NCBI GenBank assembly: GCA_947176615.1
Contig: CAMWRO010000112.1
Span: 1-8,483, forward strand
Source: an uncultured Porphyromonadaceae bacterium
Lineage (GTDB): Bacteria; Bacteroidota; Bacteroidia; Bacteroidales; Muribaculaceae
DNA: 8,483 bases
Direction: 5' to 3'
Shown here: positions 1 to 7,060 of the stretch, one piece after another
How positions within the stretch are numbered: the first letter of the stretch is position 1
Layout: the number at the start of each line of letters is the position of its first letter
Notes under the pieces: generated by a model
What the model was told of the DNA's origin: nothing
The model's input: the letters and a program-made list of their open reading frames with translations, nothing else
The model's database searches: none
Translations under genes and position numbers: made by a program

Positions 1-1596
1 GTAGGATGTCACATACTTGGCCCCGTTGGGTATGCTTGACTTAACCCAGTCGACGCAGGTCTGGAAATAGAGTGTCGAGAGGGGCTGGTTCTTGCCTGCG
101 GGGAGGGTCATGGTGACATCGGGGTTATAGGCCCACTTGCCGTTTTCCTTTACAAACTGGCCTGTCTTGACTGTCACGCCGTTGTTGAGAACCCACTCGG
201 TTCCGTCAAATGTGTACTGGTCGCAGCGCAGTGAGGTCACCTTGTTGCTGAAGTACTGATAGAAGACAAACTTCATGTCGTCGGCCACGGCGTAGGGGAA
301 GGCGTTCTTGAGATAGATGGGGAGACAAGAGGCCACGACTTCGCTTGACGAGAAGTTGGGGTAGCTCTGGCCCATCGCGGTATAGTCGGCGGGTTGCAGA
401 ACGGCGAAGTTGCCGGGGATTACCCATGCGGTTCCGTTGAAGGTGTAGAGGGCAAATTTCTGCACGGTGGGCACCTGTGCGGCGGGAGCGCGCATGGCGG
501 CCTTGGCGGGGGAACCGCTCTTGACAACGAGGTTCCTGAACTCCCATGTTCCGGCCTTGGTCGCGGTGCTCTTGTAGCAGAAACCGATCTGAACGGTCTT
601 GCCGTTCCACGCGCTCAGGTCGATGTCGCCTGTGCCGACAAAATTCCAGCTGAGCTTTTCGGGGAGGTTGGGAACGGTGAGCTGTGTCCAGTTGCCACCC
701 TTCTCGCGGATGTAGACACCTGCCTCGCGAGCGGCGGTGGCGAGGTCGGCAAAGAAGTTCATCGCTTGTTCAAACGACATCACTGCCGGAGCGTCGAGCT
801 TGATTTCGGGCGATATGAGCCATGTCTCGGTATCATAGTTGGTGCCGTTTTTGAAACCGGTCACTTTCATGCCGTATTGCTCGGTTTCCTCCCACATCTC
901 GGTCACGCCCTCGGGAAGAAGGATGTTTTCGATAGTGAAGTCGCCCTTGGTGCCGATGAAAGATTCTTCGAGATAGATGGTCTCGGTCTCCTCGGGGGTC
1001 GTGAACACCGGTTCCTGTGACGATTCGTAGTAGGTCACGAAAGCATAGTCGCCGTCAACGGCGTCGGGCAGGCTCTTGAGCAGAATCTTGGGGAGGTTGG
1101 CTGCTGCGGTAACCGAGGGGGCGAATGCCGAGATGTAGTCTTCGTCGCTGCCCCAAGCCTCCTGATAGTCGGCTGTCGAAAGACGCACCGATTTGGCTGC
1201 CGCCGAGGCTGCAATCTGCGCGGGGAGGCTGGTTGCCGTTTTGTAGGTCAGCTTGACGGCCGAGCCGTTGTCGAGCGTGAAATAGGGGAAGTCGAGTGTC
1301 GACATGAACGCGGGGGCATATTTCCCCACGGGAATCTCAGATGTGAAATAACCTTGGGTGCCCACGGCGGCGAGAGCGTCGGCGAGGTCTTCGCCGGCGA
1401 GGTCCCTGTTGGTGCTGTTGTCGGCGATCGCCTTGTAGTCGGCGTCGGTGAGGGTGTATTCGACGGTCTGGACGTTGGTAATCGGCTCGTCGCTTTCAAA
1501 GCCGTCGAGATGATCGTTCCACGCGTTCTCGTCACATCCGGCCAAAACGGCTATGGCAGCCGCTGCTGTCATTGACTTGAATAATATATTTTTCAT
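1..1596 (-). CDS. Partial surface lipoprotein with choice-of-anchor-J-like domain, partner of the TonB receptor
   Basis: The frame is open from ATG at 1596 to the window edge (532 codons, no stop), so the C-terminus is missing. The first 21 residues form a lipoprotein signal: MKN, a hydrophobic Ala-rich stretch, then the lipobox LAGC with Cys21, followed by acidic Asp-Glu. Acidic residues after the lipid Cys often mark surface export in Bacteroidetes (inference). Residues about 240-361 (TETWLISPEIKL near 259, SAWNGKTVQIGF near 330, then GTWEFRNLVV) match the pattern of choice-of-anchor-J, a jelly-roll-like extracellular domain. Beyond it, short motifs of the form Y-x-F-[ND]-G-T-x-W-V recur, as in other Bacteroidales secreted proteins with this layout. 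An [L]-x-x-A-D-Y-x-A-[IM] motif occurs near residues 51 and 404, hinting at a duplicated module. The start lies 15 nt after the receptor stop, so the two are probably cotranscribed. Likely role: surface ligand-binding or accessory partner of the receptor; the ligand is unknown. It is not a recognisable SusD. Confidence 0.85.
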   Translation of the reverse strand, partial: MKNILFKSMTAAAAIAVLAGCDENAWNDHLDGFESDEPITNVQTVEYTLTDADYKAIADNSTNRDLAGEDLADALAAVGTQGYFTSEIPVGKYAPAFMSTLDFPYFTLDNGSAVKLTYKTATSLPAQIAASAAAKSVRLSTADYQEAWGSDEDYISAFAPSVTAAANLPKILLKSLPDAVDGDYAFVTYYESSQEPVFTTPEETETIYLEESFIGTKGDFTIENILLPEGVTEMWEETEQYGMKVTGFKNGTNYDTETWLISPEIKLDAPAVMSFEQAMNFFADLATAAREAGVYIREKGGNWTQLTVPNLPEKLSWNFVGTGDIDLSAWNGKTVQIGFCYKSTATKAGTWEFRNLVVKSGSPAKAAMRAPAAQVPTVQKFALYTFNGTAWVIPGNFAVLQPADYTAMGQSYPNFSSSEVVASCLPIYLKNAFPYAVADDMKFVFYQYFSNKVTSLRCDQYTFDGTEWVLNNGVTVKTGQFVKENGKWAYNPDVTMTLPAGKNQPLSTLYFQTCVDWVKSSIPNGAKYVTSY

Positions 1597-1611
1597 TGTC
1601 AGAATCATCTT

Positions 1612-4341
1612 TTAGAAATTAATTTTGAGCTTCATCGAATAGGTGCGGCCAAATGAGTAGAATACGCGGAAAGCGTTTTCCCATGTACCGGCGGTAGTCG
1701 CATTGGTATAGGCGTCGCGCACATAGAGGTAGTCAAAGAGGTTGTTGACGTTGCCTGTCAGGGTCGCGTTGACACCTCCGATCTGGAACCGATAGCTTGC
1801 GTTGAGGTCAAGCTCGTTGCCCCACGGAATTTCCCACGGGTCGGCCACGTTCACGGTGCTGTTCTTGGTCCCGACGCTGACGGTGTAGTCGCTGTAGTTG
1901 CGGGCGGCCACGGTCCAGTCGGCACCGATGCGGAATCCCTTGAAGGGTTTGAAGTTCACGCCGAGGGCGGCTGTTGTCTGAGCCGAGCCGCCGACTTTCA
2001 CACCTTTCTGGTTGATAACGGCCCAAGCGTGGTCCTCGGCGAGGATGCCGCTGGCAACGTTGCCGTTAAGGTCTTTCAGAGGCTGTCCCTGAAGGTTGTA
2101 GAAGTAACCCTTGGCATCGGAATCCCACTGCCAGTCGCCCCAAGAGAGCATACCGGTCAGTTCAAACCAGTTGGTGGGGATGAAGGTGAAGTTTACTTCG
2201 ACACCCATGTGGCGGGCATCCACGCCGGCCATGTTGAGCGAATAGAACTCACCTGCGTGCTCGCCCTGCTTGATTTCGCCCGAGCGGGTTGTGGTCTTGT
2301 CCATCCACTTGGTATAGTAGACATTGGCATCGAGGGCGAAAATCTGGCTGTGATAGCCATAGCCGAGCTCAAACGACATTACCTTCTCGTTGAGCGGGTC
2401 GGGGTTGGCGGCGTTGCTGGTTGCCTGAGAAAGGAACACGCCGCGCGAGAAGAAGGGTGCGCGGGAGATGTAGCCGACGTTGGCAAACACGTTGTTGTGG
2501 CGGTCGATGTTGTAGTTCACACCACCCTTGACAGTTCCGCCGAGGAAGCTGTAGGTCTTTGACTTGGCGTGGGCCTCGTCATAATAGAAGTGGTCATAGC
2601 GCCAGTAGGTAGTATTGGCGAGCGAGCCTGATGCCACAAAGTTGAGGCGGCGGTCAAGGCAGGAGTACTCGGCCTGAACATAGGCTCCTTCCTGAACGGT
2701 GTAGCCGTCAAAGTCGCGGTAGACAACGTCGCCCACACCGAGTTTCTCATATTTCCAGTTGGGGTCGAGTGCGGCGGCATTGTTTTCGGGGCGCACGCTT
2801 TCGCGGCTTTCGTAGTTCATGTAGTACTCGCCGTTGTAGAGGTCGACAATCTTGTTGTTGTGCTTGCCCTTGTACCAGCGGAAGTCGATACCGCCGAGGA
2901 GGTTGAGGCGGTTGTCAAGCAGGGAGTGCTTGTAGGTCGACACGAGGCCGAACCATGTGTGGGAGTTGTTGCTCTCGCTCATTACCATGTTGGAGCCGGT
3001 TGTCGAGGCCATGTTCATGAGCTGGATTTTGTCGTAGGCAAATGTTCCGTCGGCGTTGCGGAAAAGGGTGTTTACTTTTCCGTCGCTTGCGCCATACCAT
3101 GACGAGTTGCTGAGGGCGGTGCCGTTGTAGGTGCCGTGGCCTTGGCCGCTGTAGCCGCCGCCGGTGGCAAACGACGCGTAAACGGTCGTCGACAGTGACG
3201 ACTTGTCGTTGATCTGCCAGATGTGGGCGAGCGAAATCTGCGGTTTGTGATACTTGTTGCGGTTGGAAGAACGCACTTGTCCGTCGAGGTCGTAACCGAA
3301 TGTCGGGTTATACTTGTAGGGGGTCTCGCCGTTCATCCAGTTGCGCACCTCGCCTTGGTAGGCCATGATTGTCAGGCCGTCCTGCGACGAGCGCTTGTTG
3401 TGTTCCTGAGGCGCGCCGAATGCGGTCAGCGAGAGCTGGTGGGCGTCGTTGATGCGCTTTGACACGTTGAGGAAGTAGTTGTAGCTGTTATACCACAGGC
3501 CCTGAATGTGGCCGTCGCCCCAGCGGCGCGACCCGAGGAGGGTGATTGCCCATCCGTTTTTCATCAGGCCGGTGGAAAGTTTCACACCATACTGGTTGAG
3601 GCCGTCGCTGCCCATGCCATACCACACGCTGCCGCCCTTCTTTGCGTCGAGCGACTGGGTGGTGATGTTGATTGTTCCGCCGACCGAGGGGGCCGAGATG
3701 ATGGCTGCTCCGAGGCCGCGCTGGGTCTGGATGTTGGATGCGACGTCGCTCAGACCGGCCCAGTTGGACCAGTAGACACCGCCCCATTCCATGTCGTTGA
3801 TGGGGAGGCCGTTGATGAGGACGGCGACGTTGGCGCTCTGGAAGCCGCGCATGTTGGTCTTGGCGTCGCCGAAACCACCGCCGTCTTTGGTTGTCCACAC
3901 GCCGGGGGTGGTTTTCAGTACTTCGGGAAATTCCTGAGTGCCGAGCTTGTACTCGATGTCCGAGGCATTTATCTGCGAGATTGCCACGGGGGTCTCGCGG
4001 GTGCGGGCGATAGACTGGGTGACAACGACGTCGGCGAGAATCTCGCTCTCGATTTCCATTGTCAGTGTGCCCATGTTGGCCGCGGGACGTGCATCAAGGA
4101 GTTTGAAACCCACATAGGTGAACGTCAGCGATGGGGTCTTGTCGGGTACCGATACCGAGAAGTTGCCGTCAATATCGGTCGATGACAATACTTTACCTCC
4201 GGTGATGGCGACCGTGACACCGGGCAGGGGTTCGCCCTCGGGGTCGACAACCACACCTTGACACTTCATATCGGCAGCCGCGGCGACACACAGTATCTGT
4301 GTCAGCCACAGGCCGAGGAAAATAGAAAGAAGTCTTTTCAT
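1612..4341 (-). CDS. TonB-dependent outer-membrane receptor with carboxypeptidase-regulatory-like N-terminal domain
   Basis: A 909-aa outer-membrane active transporter, driven by TonB/ExbBD. I start it at the ATG at 4341 because MKRLLSIFLGLWL begins a normal signal peptide (cleavage near residues 20-24). An in-frame ATG at 4380 would add 13 His/Tyr-rich residues that spoil it. Residues about 26-98 form a CarboxypepD_reg-like beta-sandwich (VVVDPEGEPLPGVTVAI, then DIDGNFSVSVPD and FTYVGFK). A TonB-box-like stretch (ADVVVTQS) lies near 103-110. The plug spans about 115-230, with MRGFQSANVAVLINGLPIND and, at its end, PSVGGTINITTQS. The rest is a 22-strand-type barrel rich in aromatic strands, ending in the usual C-terminal Phe (SMKLKINF). 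The plug lacks the SusC/RagA signature and no SusD follows, so this belongs to the non-SusC Bacteroidetes receptors. It is the first gene of its unit, with the lipoprotein gene 15 nt downstream. The substrate cannot be read from the sequence. The family call is very secure. Confidence 0.95.
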   Translation of the reverse strand: MKRLLSIFLGLWLTQILCVAAAADMKCQGVVVDPEGEPLPGVTVAITGGKVLSSTDIDGNFSVSVPDKTPSLTFTYVGFKLLDARPAANMGTLTMEIESEILADVVVTQSIARTRETPVAISQINASDIEYKLGTQEFPEVLKTTPGVWTTKDGGGFGDAKTNMRGFQSANVAVLINGLPINDMEWGGVYWSNWAGLSDVASNIQTQRGLGAAIISAPSVGGTINITTQSLDAKKGGSVWYGMGSDGLNQYGVKLSTGLMKNGWAITLLGSRRWGDGHIQGLWYNSYNYFLNVSKRINDAHQLSLTAFGAPQEHNKRSSQDGLTIMAYQGEVRNWMNGETPYKYNPTFGYDLDGQVRSSNRNKYHKPQISLAHIWQINDKSSLSTTVYASFATGGGYSGQGHGTYNGTALSNSSWYGASDGKVNTLFRNADGTFAYDKIQLMNMASTTGSNMVMSESNNSHTWFGLVSTYKHSLLDNRLNLLGGIDFRWYKGKHNNKIVDLYNGEYYMNYESRESVRPENNAAALDPNWKYEKLGVGDVVYRDFDGYTVQEGAYVQAEYSCLDRRLNFVASGSLANTTYWRYDHFYYDEAHAKSKTYSFLGGTVKGGVNYNIDRHNNVFANVGYISRAPFFSRGVFLSQATSNAANPDPLNEKVMSFELGYGYHSQIFALDANVYYTKWMDKTTTRSGEIKQGEHAGEFYSLNMAGVDARHMGVEVNFTFIPTNWFELTGMLSWGDWQWDSDAKGYFYNLQGQPLKDLNGNVASGILAEDHAWAVINQKGVKVGGSAQTTAALGVNFKPFKGFRIGADWTVAARNYSDYTVSVGTKNSTVNVADPWEIPWGNELDLNASYRFQIGGVNATLTGNVNNLFDYLYVRDAYTNATTAGTWENAFRVFYSFGRTYSMKLKINF

Positions 4342-4393
4342 GTGATAATGGTGATAATGAATAAAATTGGTTATGTACATGAATCGTTAGGTC

Positions 4394-4515
4394 CTCTGCA
4401 TTATAGCGGGCAGAGATGAGGCGTATATGGCGCCGGTGGCCATATCGGGGGAACGGTGCGGAAAATATGCATCGTTTATGTCCCCGGCGGGGACATAAAC
4501 GGCGGCGCGCCGCCG
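4394..4515 (-). promoter_or_regulatory. Structured 5' leader of the receptor gene with four palindromes
   Basis: If transcription starts just below the TAnnTTTG box, the receptor mRNA has about 185 nt of leader containing four inverted repeats. At 4500-4515 there is a perfect 16-bp GC-only palindrome (CGGCGGCG mirrored). At 4473-4501 there is a 13-bp perfect stem around a 3-nt loop (GTTTATGTCCCC arms). At 4425-4445 there is a 7-bp stem (ATATGGC arms) and at 4394-4415 a 6-bp stem (CTCTGC arms). The first two overlap by two bases and could compete. I see no conserved cobalamin (no B12 box), TPP or other riboswitch core. This may be a regulatory leader, or a dispersed repeat that landed in the leader. 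The structures are directly visible; a function is inference. Confidence 0.5.
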
Positions 4516-4533
4516 CTACTGTTAAATTTTGTT

Positions 4534-4541
4534 CAAAGGTA
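4534..4541 (-). promoter_or_regulatory. Bacteroidetes-type -7 promoter box for the receptor-lipoprotein unit
   Basis: Read on the minus strand this is TACCTTTG, an exact match to the Bacteroidetes primary sigma -7 consensus TAnnTTTG. It sits in the AT-rich part of the only long gap upstream of the receptor, after the terminator of the preceding gene, which is where a promoter is expected. I see no convincing TTTG-type -33 box at the usual spacing, so the promoter may be weak or activator-dependent. Predicted transcription start is about 4527-4530. Confidence 0.55.
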
Positions 4542-4619
4542 CTAATAATATTTGACTTAACACTAATTATGGATATTAAAATAATGTTAAACATATGCCG
4601 CTCGGAGGCAATGTAATTT

Positions 4620-4662
4620 AAAAGCCTGTTCAAGTCTTGTTTTTCAACTTGGACAGGCTTTT
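4620..4662 (-). terminator. Rho-independent terminator after the channel gene
   Basis: Two 16-nt arms, AAAAGCCTGTTCAAGT (4620-4635) and ACTTGGACAGGCTTTT (4647-4662), pair around an 11-nt loop with one imperfect position, which is a G-U wobble in plus-strand RNA and an A-C mismatch in minus-strand RNA. The A-run and T-run at the stem ends allow termination in either direction. It begins 3 nt past the stop of the channel gene and separates that gene from the receptor promoter. Confidence 0.85.
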
Positions 4663-4665
4663 GGC

Positions 4666-6387
4666 TTAACATTCGTAACCGTTGAATCCGATGTCTTTTT
4701 TCTTCAGTGTCGGGATGTCGGGAAGGTCGGGATTGTCGGTCAGCGTGGTGGCGATTATGCGGGCGACTGACTGCGCGATCAGCAGTCGGCGGGGGTCCCA
4801 CAGCAGATATTTCCAGTCAAAACGCATTATAATGTTGCTTGCGTCGTCACGCAGTCTTATCTGCCGGGCGAAAAGGTTGGGGGAAGATGTGGCGTGATAC
4901 TTTTGCTGGTCGGTTGCGAGTCCGAATTCCTGCTGCATATCCTCGGAGAGCATGTCGTAGAACCGGCGGTAGCGTTCCATGTCGCTGACAAGCACCGGGT
5001 GTCGCAGCTCTGTATCCCCTTTGGGCCCTCCGATGTTCACATGGATGTGGGTGTCGTAGACAGGCTCCTGTGCGCCGCTGGCGACGAGGATGGTTATTCC
5101 CCATGCCCCGGGACGGTCCATGAGACGTTCAAGGTCGGCGTTATACTCGGCGAGTCCGGGGCGGTCGGCACCGGGGGGATAAGCATAGTATGACTTGTAG
5201 GGCGCTCTTTGGCCGAGTTCGCGGCTGATGTAGTTGAAACCGCCCATCATTGCCAGATAAAAGGCAAAGTTGCCCACACCGGCATCAATCATGCTCGACG
5301 GGGAGATGACGGTGACGGCCGAGCCGCGGTCGATGCAGCAGCCGTAGCAGGTGTTGAGCAAGAAATGCTCCATCGCGAGAATGTCGGCGGGCGGCCCGTA
5401 GAGCGGGAGTGTCGACGAGAGGTTTATCAACCGGCAGTCGTCGAGATTTTCGGCGACTTCGACAATCTCGTCCTGTTTCAGTCCCAGCCGGGCCTGAAGG
5501 TCGGCAAGGGTGCGGAAAGTGGGGACGGCCTGAAAGCCGGTGGGGCGGTCGAGCTTGCGTTCAAACGCGTCGTGGATTTTTCCAATGTTGGCTGCCAGTT
5601 CCTCTTCGCGGCGGTCACGCTCGATGGCCTCGGTGAATCCGGCCCCGATGATACCGGCGGGGACGGCAACGATGGCGATGCCGAGCACTCCCACGATGCA
5701 GGCGATGGCGTGGCCCCAGAAGGTAATCGGCGGGGTGTCGGCAAAACTGCCGGGGTCGCCGATGTATTGAGCGAATGCCCACGCTACCGACACGATTCCG
5801 TTGTCATAGACCTCGGGTTGCGCCTCGTGTTCAAAGAAAAACAGCAGCAGGCTGAGGATAATTGTGATGATGACGAGAAACTGCAAGGAAATCCACAGTT
5901 CGCGGCGTTTCTCGCGCATGGCGTTGTTGAGCAGCCTGAACGACTTCATGTAGCGCGAGATGCGGAAAAGACGCACCACGCGCATCAGCCTGAACACTCT
6001 CAGGATTCCAAACGGTAGCGGGAACAGAATGCTCAGATAGAACGGATAGGTCGACACCACGTCGATCATTCCGTAGAATGAGAAACAGTATTTCAGCCGT
6101 CCTTTAAAACCCTTGTACTTGGGGTTGACAATCGGTGCGACCCAGATGCGCAGGGAGACTTCGACGGTAAAAAAGATGAGAACGACTATGTCGACCCAGA
6201 AAAGGACCCTGCGGAGGGCGGGGTCGATGTCAAATGTCGACAGGAAAATCTCGGCCGTGCTGATGAGAATCATCGCGATGATGAGATAGTCGACGAGATT
6301 GTGCCACTGGCGGGTGTGGAGGTCGTCGTCGAGTGCCCGCGCCAGCTGGAGTTTGAAATTTTCTACTTTTTCCTTGAATGTGGACAT
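4666..6387 (-). CDS. Voltage-gated ion-channel-fold membrane protein with non-canonical selectivity filter and large C-terminal soluble domain
   Basis: A 573-aa inner-membrane protein. Residues 30-252 have the full six-helix layout of the voltage-gated channel superfamily: S1 about 30-52, S2 61-82, S3 98-121, S4 125-148, S5 165-186, pore helix 196-207 and S6 222-252. S4 is textbook: Arg130, 133, 136, 139, 142 and 145 at every third position. The pore departs from the family: where K+ channels have T-x-G-Y-G-D, this has AQYIGDPGSFADTPP (206-220), so potassium selectivity cannot be assumed. Residues about 253-573 are soluble and should be cytoplasmic. They start with a charged helix (AIERDRREEELAANIGKIHDAF), then a mixed region with CYGCC (347-351), THIHVNIGGPKGD (446-458) and a basic tail (LKKKD). 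I do not recognise that domain; it is not an obvious cyclic-nucleotide-binding or RCK/TrkA-N domain (no GxGxxG). The 56-aa gene ends 8 nt upstream, so they are probably cotranscribed. An 'ion transporter' label is safe; ion and gating signal are unknown. Confidence 0.9.
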   Translation of the reverse strand: MSTFKEKVENFKLQLARALDDDLHTRQWHNLVDYLIIAMILISTAEIFLSTFDIDPALRRVLFWVDIVVLIFFTVEVSLRIWVAPIVNPKYKGFKGRLKYCFSFYGMIDVVSTYPFYLSILFPLPFGILRVFRLMRVVRLFRISRYMKSFRLLNNAMREKRRELWISLQFLVIITIILSLLLFFFEHEAQPEVYDNGIVSVAWAFAQYIGDPGSFADTPPITFWGHAIACIVGVLGIAIVAVPAGIIGAGFTEAIERDRREEELAANIGKIHDAFERKLDRPTGFQAVPTFRTLADLQARLGLKQDEIVEVAENLDDCRLINLSSTLPLYGPPADILAMEHFLLNTCYGCCIDRGSAVTVISPSSMIDAGVGNFAFYLAMMGGFNYISRELGQRAPYKSYYAYPPGADRPGLAEYNADLERLMDRPGAWGITILVASGAQEPVYDTHIHVNIGGPKGDTELRHPVLVSDMERYRRFYDMLSEDMQQEFGLATDQQKYHATSSPNLFARQIRLRDDASNIIMRFDWKYLLWDPRRLLIAQSVARIIATTLTDNPDLPDIPTLKKKDIGFNGYEC

Positions 6388-6395
6388 AAGGGGGG

Positions 6396-6566
6396 TTATC
6401 GTTTGCGCTTTCGTTTGCCAAATACCGCGTCAATCAGCAGTTTGCCTACTTTTCGCTCCATGCCGCCGCGGGTTGTGGGTATGCCGGTTGCCCGGGCGAC
6501 TTTCTGCTTGGCCCTCGTTATGCCGAGGGCGCGTTTCCATGAAAATGATAAACCGGGAATCTTCAT
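6396..6566 (-). CDS. Small very basic conserved-looking protein (56 aa)
   Basis: A short frame running from ATG at 6566 to TAA at 6396. It begins MKIPGLSFSWKRALGITRAK and ends in GKRKRKR. About a third of the residues are Lys or Arg and acidic residues are few. The middle reads ARATGIPTTRGGMERKVGKL. Reasons to believe it: codon use resembles its neighbours, it fills the gap exactly, its stop is 8 nt before the channel start, and from memory similar SWKRA.GIT.AKQK proteins occur as hypothetical proteins in other Bacteroidales (not checked). The composition suggests binding to nucleic acid or to acidic membrane lipid, but no known domain is visible and no function is claimed. It may be translationally coupled to the channel gene. 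No other start gives a better N-terminus. Confidence 0.75.
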   Translation of the reverse strand: MKIPGLSFSWKRALGITRAKQKVARATGIPTTRGGMERKVGKLLIDAVFGKRKRKR

Positions 6567-6573
6567 AAGTGAT

Positions 6574-6707
6574 GTTTAGCGAGTGGACGCCCTTGCGGGG
6601 TGCTGGCCCCATGTGTAGCACATGGGGTTTAGCAAAGGGGGCTTGCGGGGTGCTGGCCCCATGTGTAGCACATGGGGTTTAGCAAAGGGGGCACCCCTGC
6701 GGGGTGC
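6574..6707. repeat. Tandem 50-bp repeat block with embedded hairpins
   Basis: Positions 6592-6641 and 6642-6691 are two identical 50-bp units in direct tandem. Each contains a perfect 9-bp stem with a 3-nt loop, CCCCATGTG-TAG-CACATGGGG (6607-6627 and 6657-6677). Each stem is followed by GTTTAGC, and the same heptamer at 6574-6580 starts a diverged partial copy on the left. On the right the block ends in another hairpin, GCACCCC-TGC-GGGGTGC (6691-6707). The block fills the gap between two small genes and contains no gene of its own. It resembles REP-like intergenic repeats. In the transcript it could act as an mRNA stabiliser, a processing site or a partial terminator; there is no U-tract, so simple Rho-independent termination is unlikely. 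Confidence 0.85.
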
Positions 6708-6722
6708 ATGTTTTCTGCCGTT

Positions 6723-6944
6723 TTAGCCGTTTTTGCGCATGGCGGCGATTCTGGCGCGGTAGTCTTTAATTTTTTCTTGGGCGATTTTTTTCATTTGTTT
6801 TGCATGGTCGCCGGCCGATTTGCTCCCCTGACGGGCGTTGTTGGCCTTGATGGTGCGGTTGTAGCCTTCGATGTCGCGCTGCAATGTTTCGATGATGCCC
6901 TTGAGGTTTTCGATGTTTCGTTTTGTTGCTTCAGATAGTGCCAT
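6723..6944 (-). CDS. Small hypothetical protein, probable helical coiled coil (73 aa)
   Basis: Starts at ATG 6944 and ends at TAA 6723. The protein is almost entirely charged and helical: MALSEATKRNIENLKGIIET, then LQRDIEGYNRTIKAN, a short polar hinge (NARQGSKSAGD), and a second helix (HAKQMKKIAQEKIKDYRARI). Hydrophobic residues at heptad-like spacing (I11, L14, I17, I18, L21, I25) suggest two helices that could form a hairpin or a coiled coil. There is no signal peptide or membrane segment, so it should be cytoplasmic. I do not recognise a family. It lies between a terminator-like hairpin upstream and the tandem repeats downstream, so it may have its own promoter, though none is evident in the 22 nt between its start and that hairpin. 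The coding call rests on the sensible composition and fit between features. Confidence 0.7.
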   Translation of the reverse strand: MALSEATKRNIENLKGIIETLQRDIEGYNRTIKANNARQGSKSAGDHAKQMKKIAQEKIKDYRARIAAMRKNG

Positions 6945-6965
6945 TGTTGAGGTCGTTAATGGTGA

Positions 6966-7018
6966 AAAATACCGGGAGGCGCGTTAAAAAGAGTGTTTTT
7001 CTTAATGTGCCCCCCGGT
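6966..7018 (-). terminator. Probable terminator or attenuator hairpin between two small genes
   Basis: Read on the minus strand, ACCGGGGGGCACATTAA pairs with TTAACGCGCCTCCCGGT (outer arms 7018 and 6971), with one wobble and two A-C mismatches, and is followed at once by ATTTTT (6970-6966). This GC-rich stem plus U-tract is the usual form of a Rho-independent terminator for the 103-aa gene. The inner part has an A5/T5 pair that could extend the stem. Only 22 nt separate it from the next start codon, so it may be leaky and act as an attenuator. Confidence 0.6.
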
Positions 7019-7060
7019 TAGAGGTTAGCCGGATATTAGAGGTTGTTTTTAAATGACCTC

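Noticed and set aside
394..1020. Long plus-strand open frame opposite the lipoprotein gene
   Set aside because: It is antisense to a gene with a lipoprotein signal and a recognisable domain; its Gly/Val-rich product resembles no protein family.
1612..4341. SusC-type glycan importer
   Set aside because: The plug lacks the SusC/RagA signature and the following gene is not SusD-like.
4342..4380. Upstream in-frame ATG that would lengthen the receptor by 13 residues
   Set aside because: The extra residues (His/Tyr-rich) would precede and disrupt a normal signal peptide that starts cleanly at MKRLLSIF.
4394..4515. Cobalamin riboswitch in the receptor leader
   Set aside because: Hairpins are present, but the B12 box and the conserved GCAACTG-like core are missing.
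4193..4801. Minus-strand frame bridging the channel end, terminator and receptor start
   Set aside because: It overlaps two well-supported genes in another frame and crosses a terminator, and its product is Arg/Pro/His-rich noise.
5209..6018. Long plus-strand open frame opposite the channel gene
   Set aside because: It is the antisense shadow of the voltage-sensor and pore helices; the product is of low complexity without domains.
4666..6387. Simple potassium channel (Kch/KvAP type)
   Set aside because: S1-S6 fit, but there is no TVGYGD-like filter, so a specific K+ channel name would be unsupported.
6592..6691. Possible CRISPR array
   Set aside because: The two 50-bp units are directly adjacent with no spacers, and there are no cas genes in the window.
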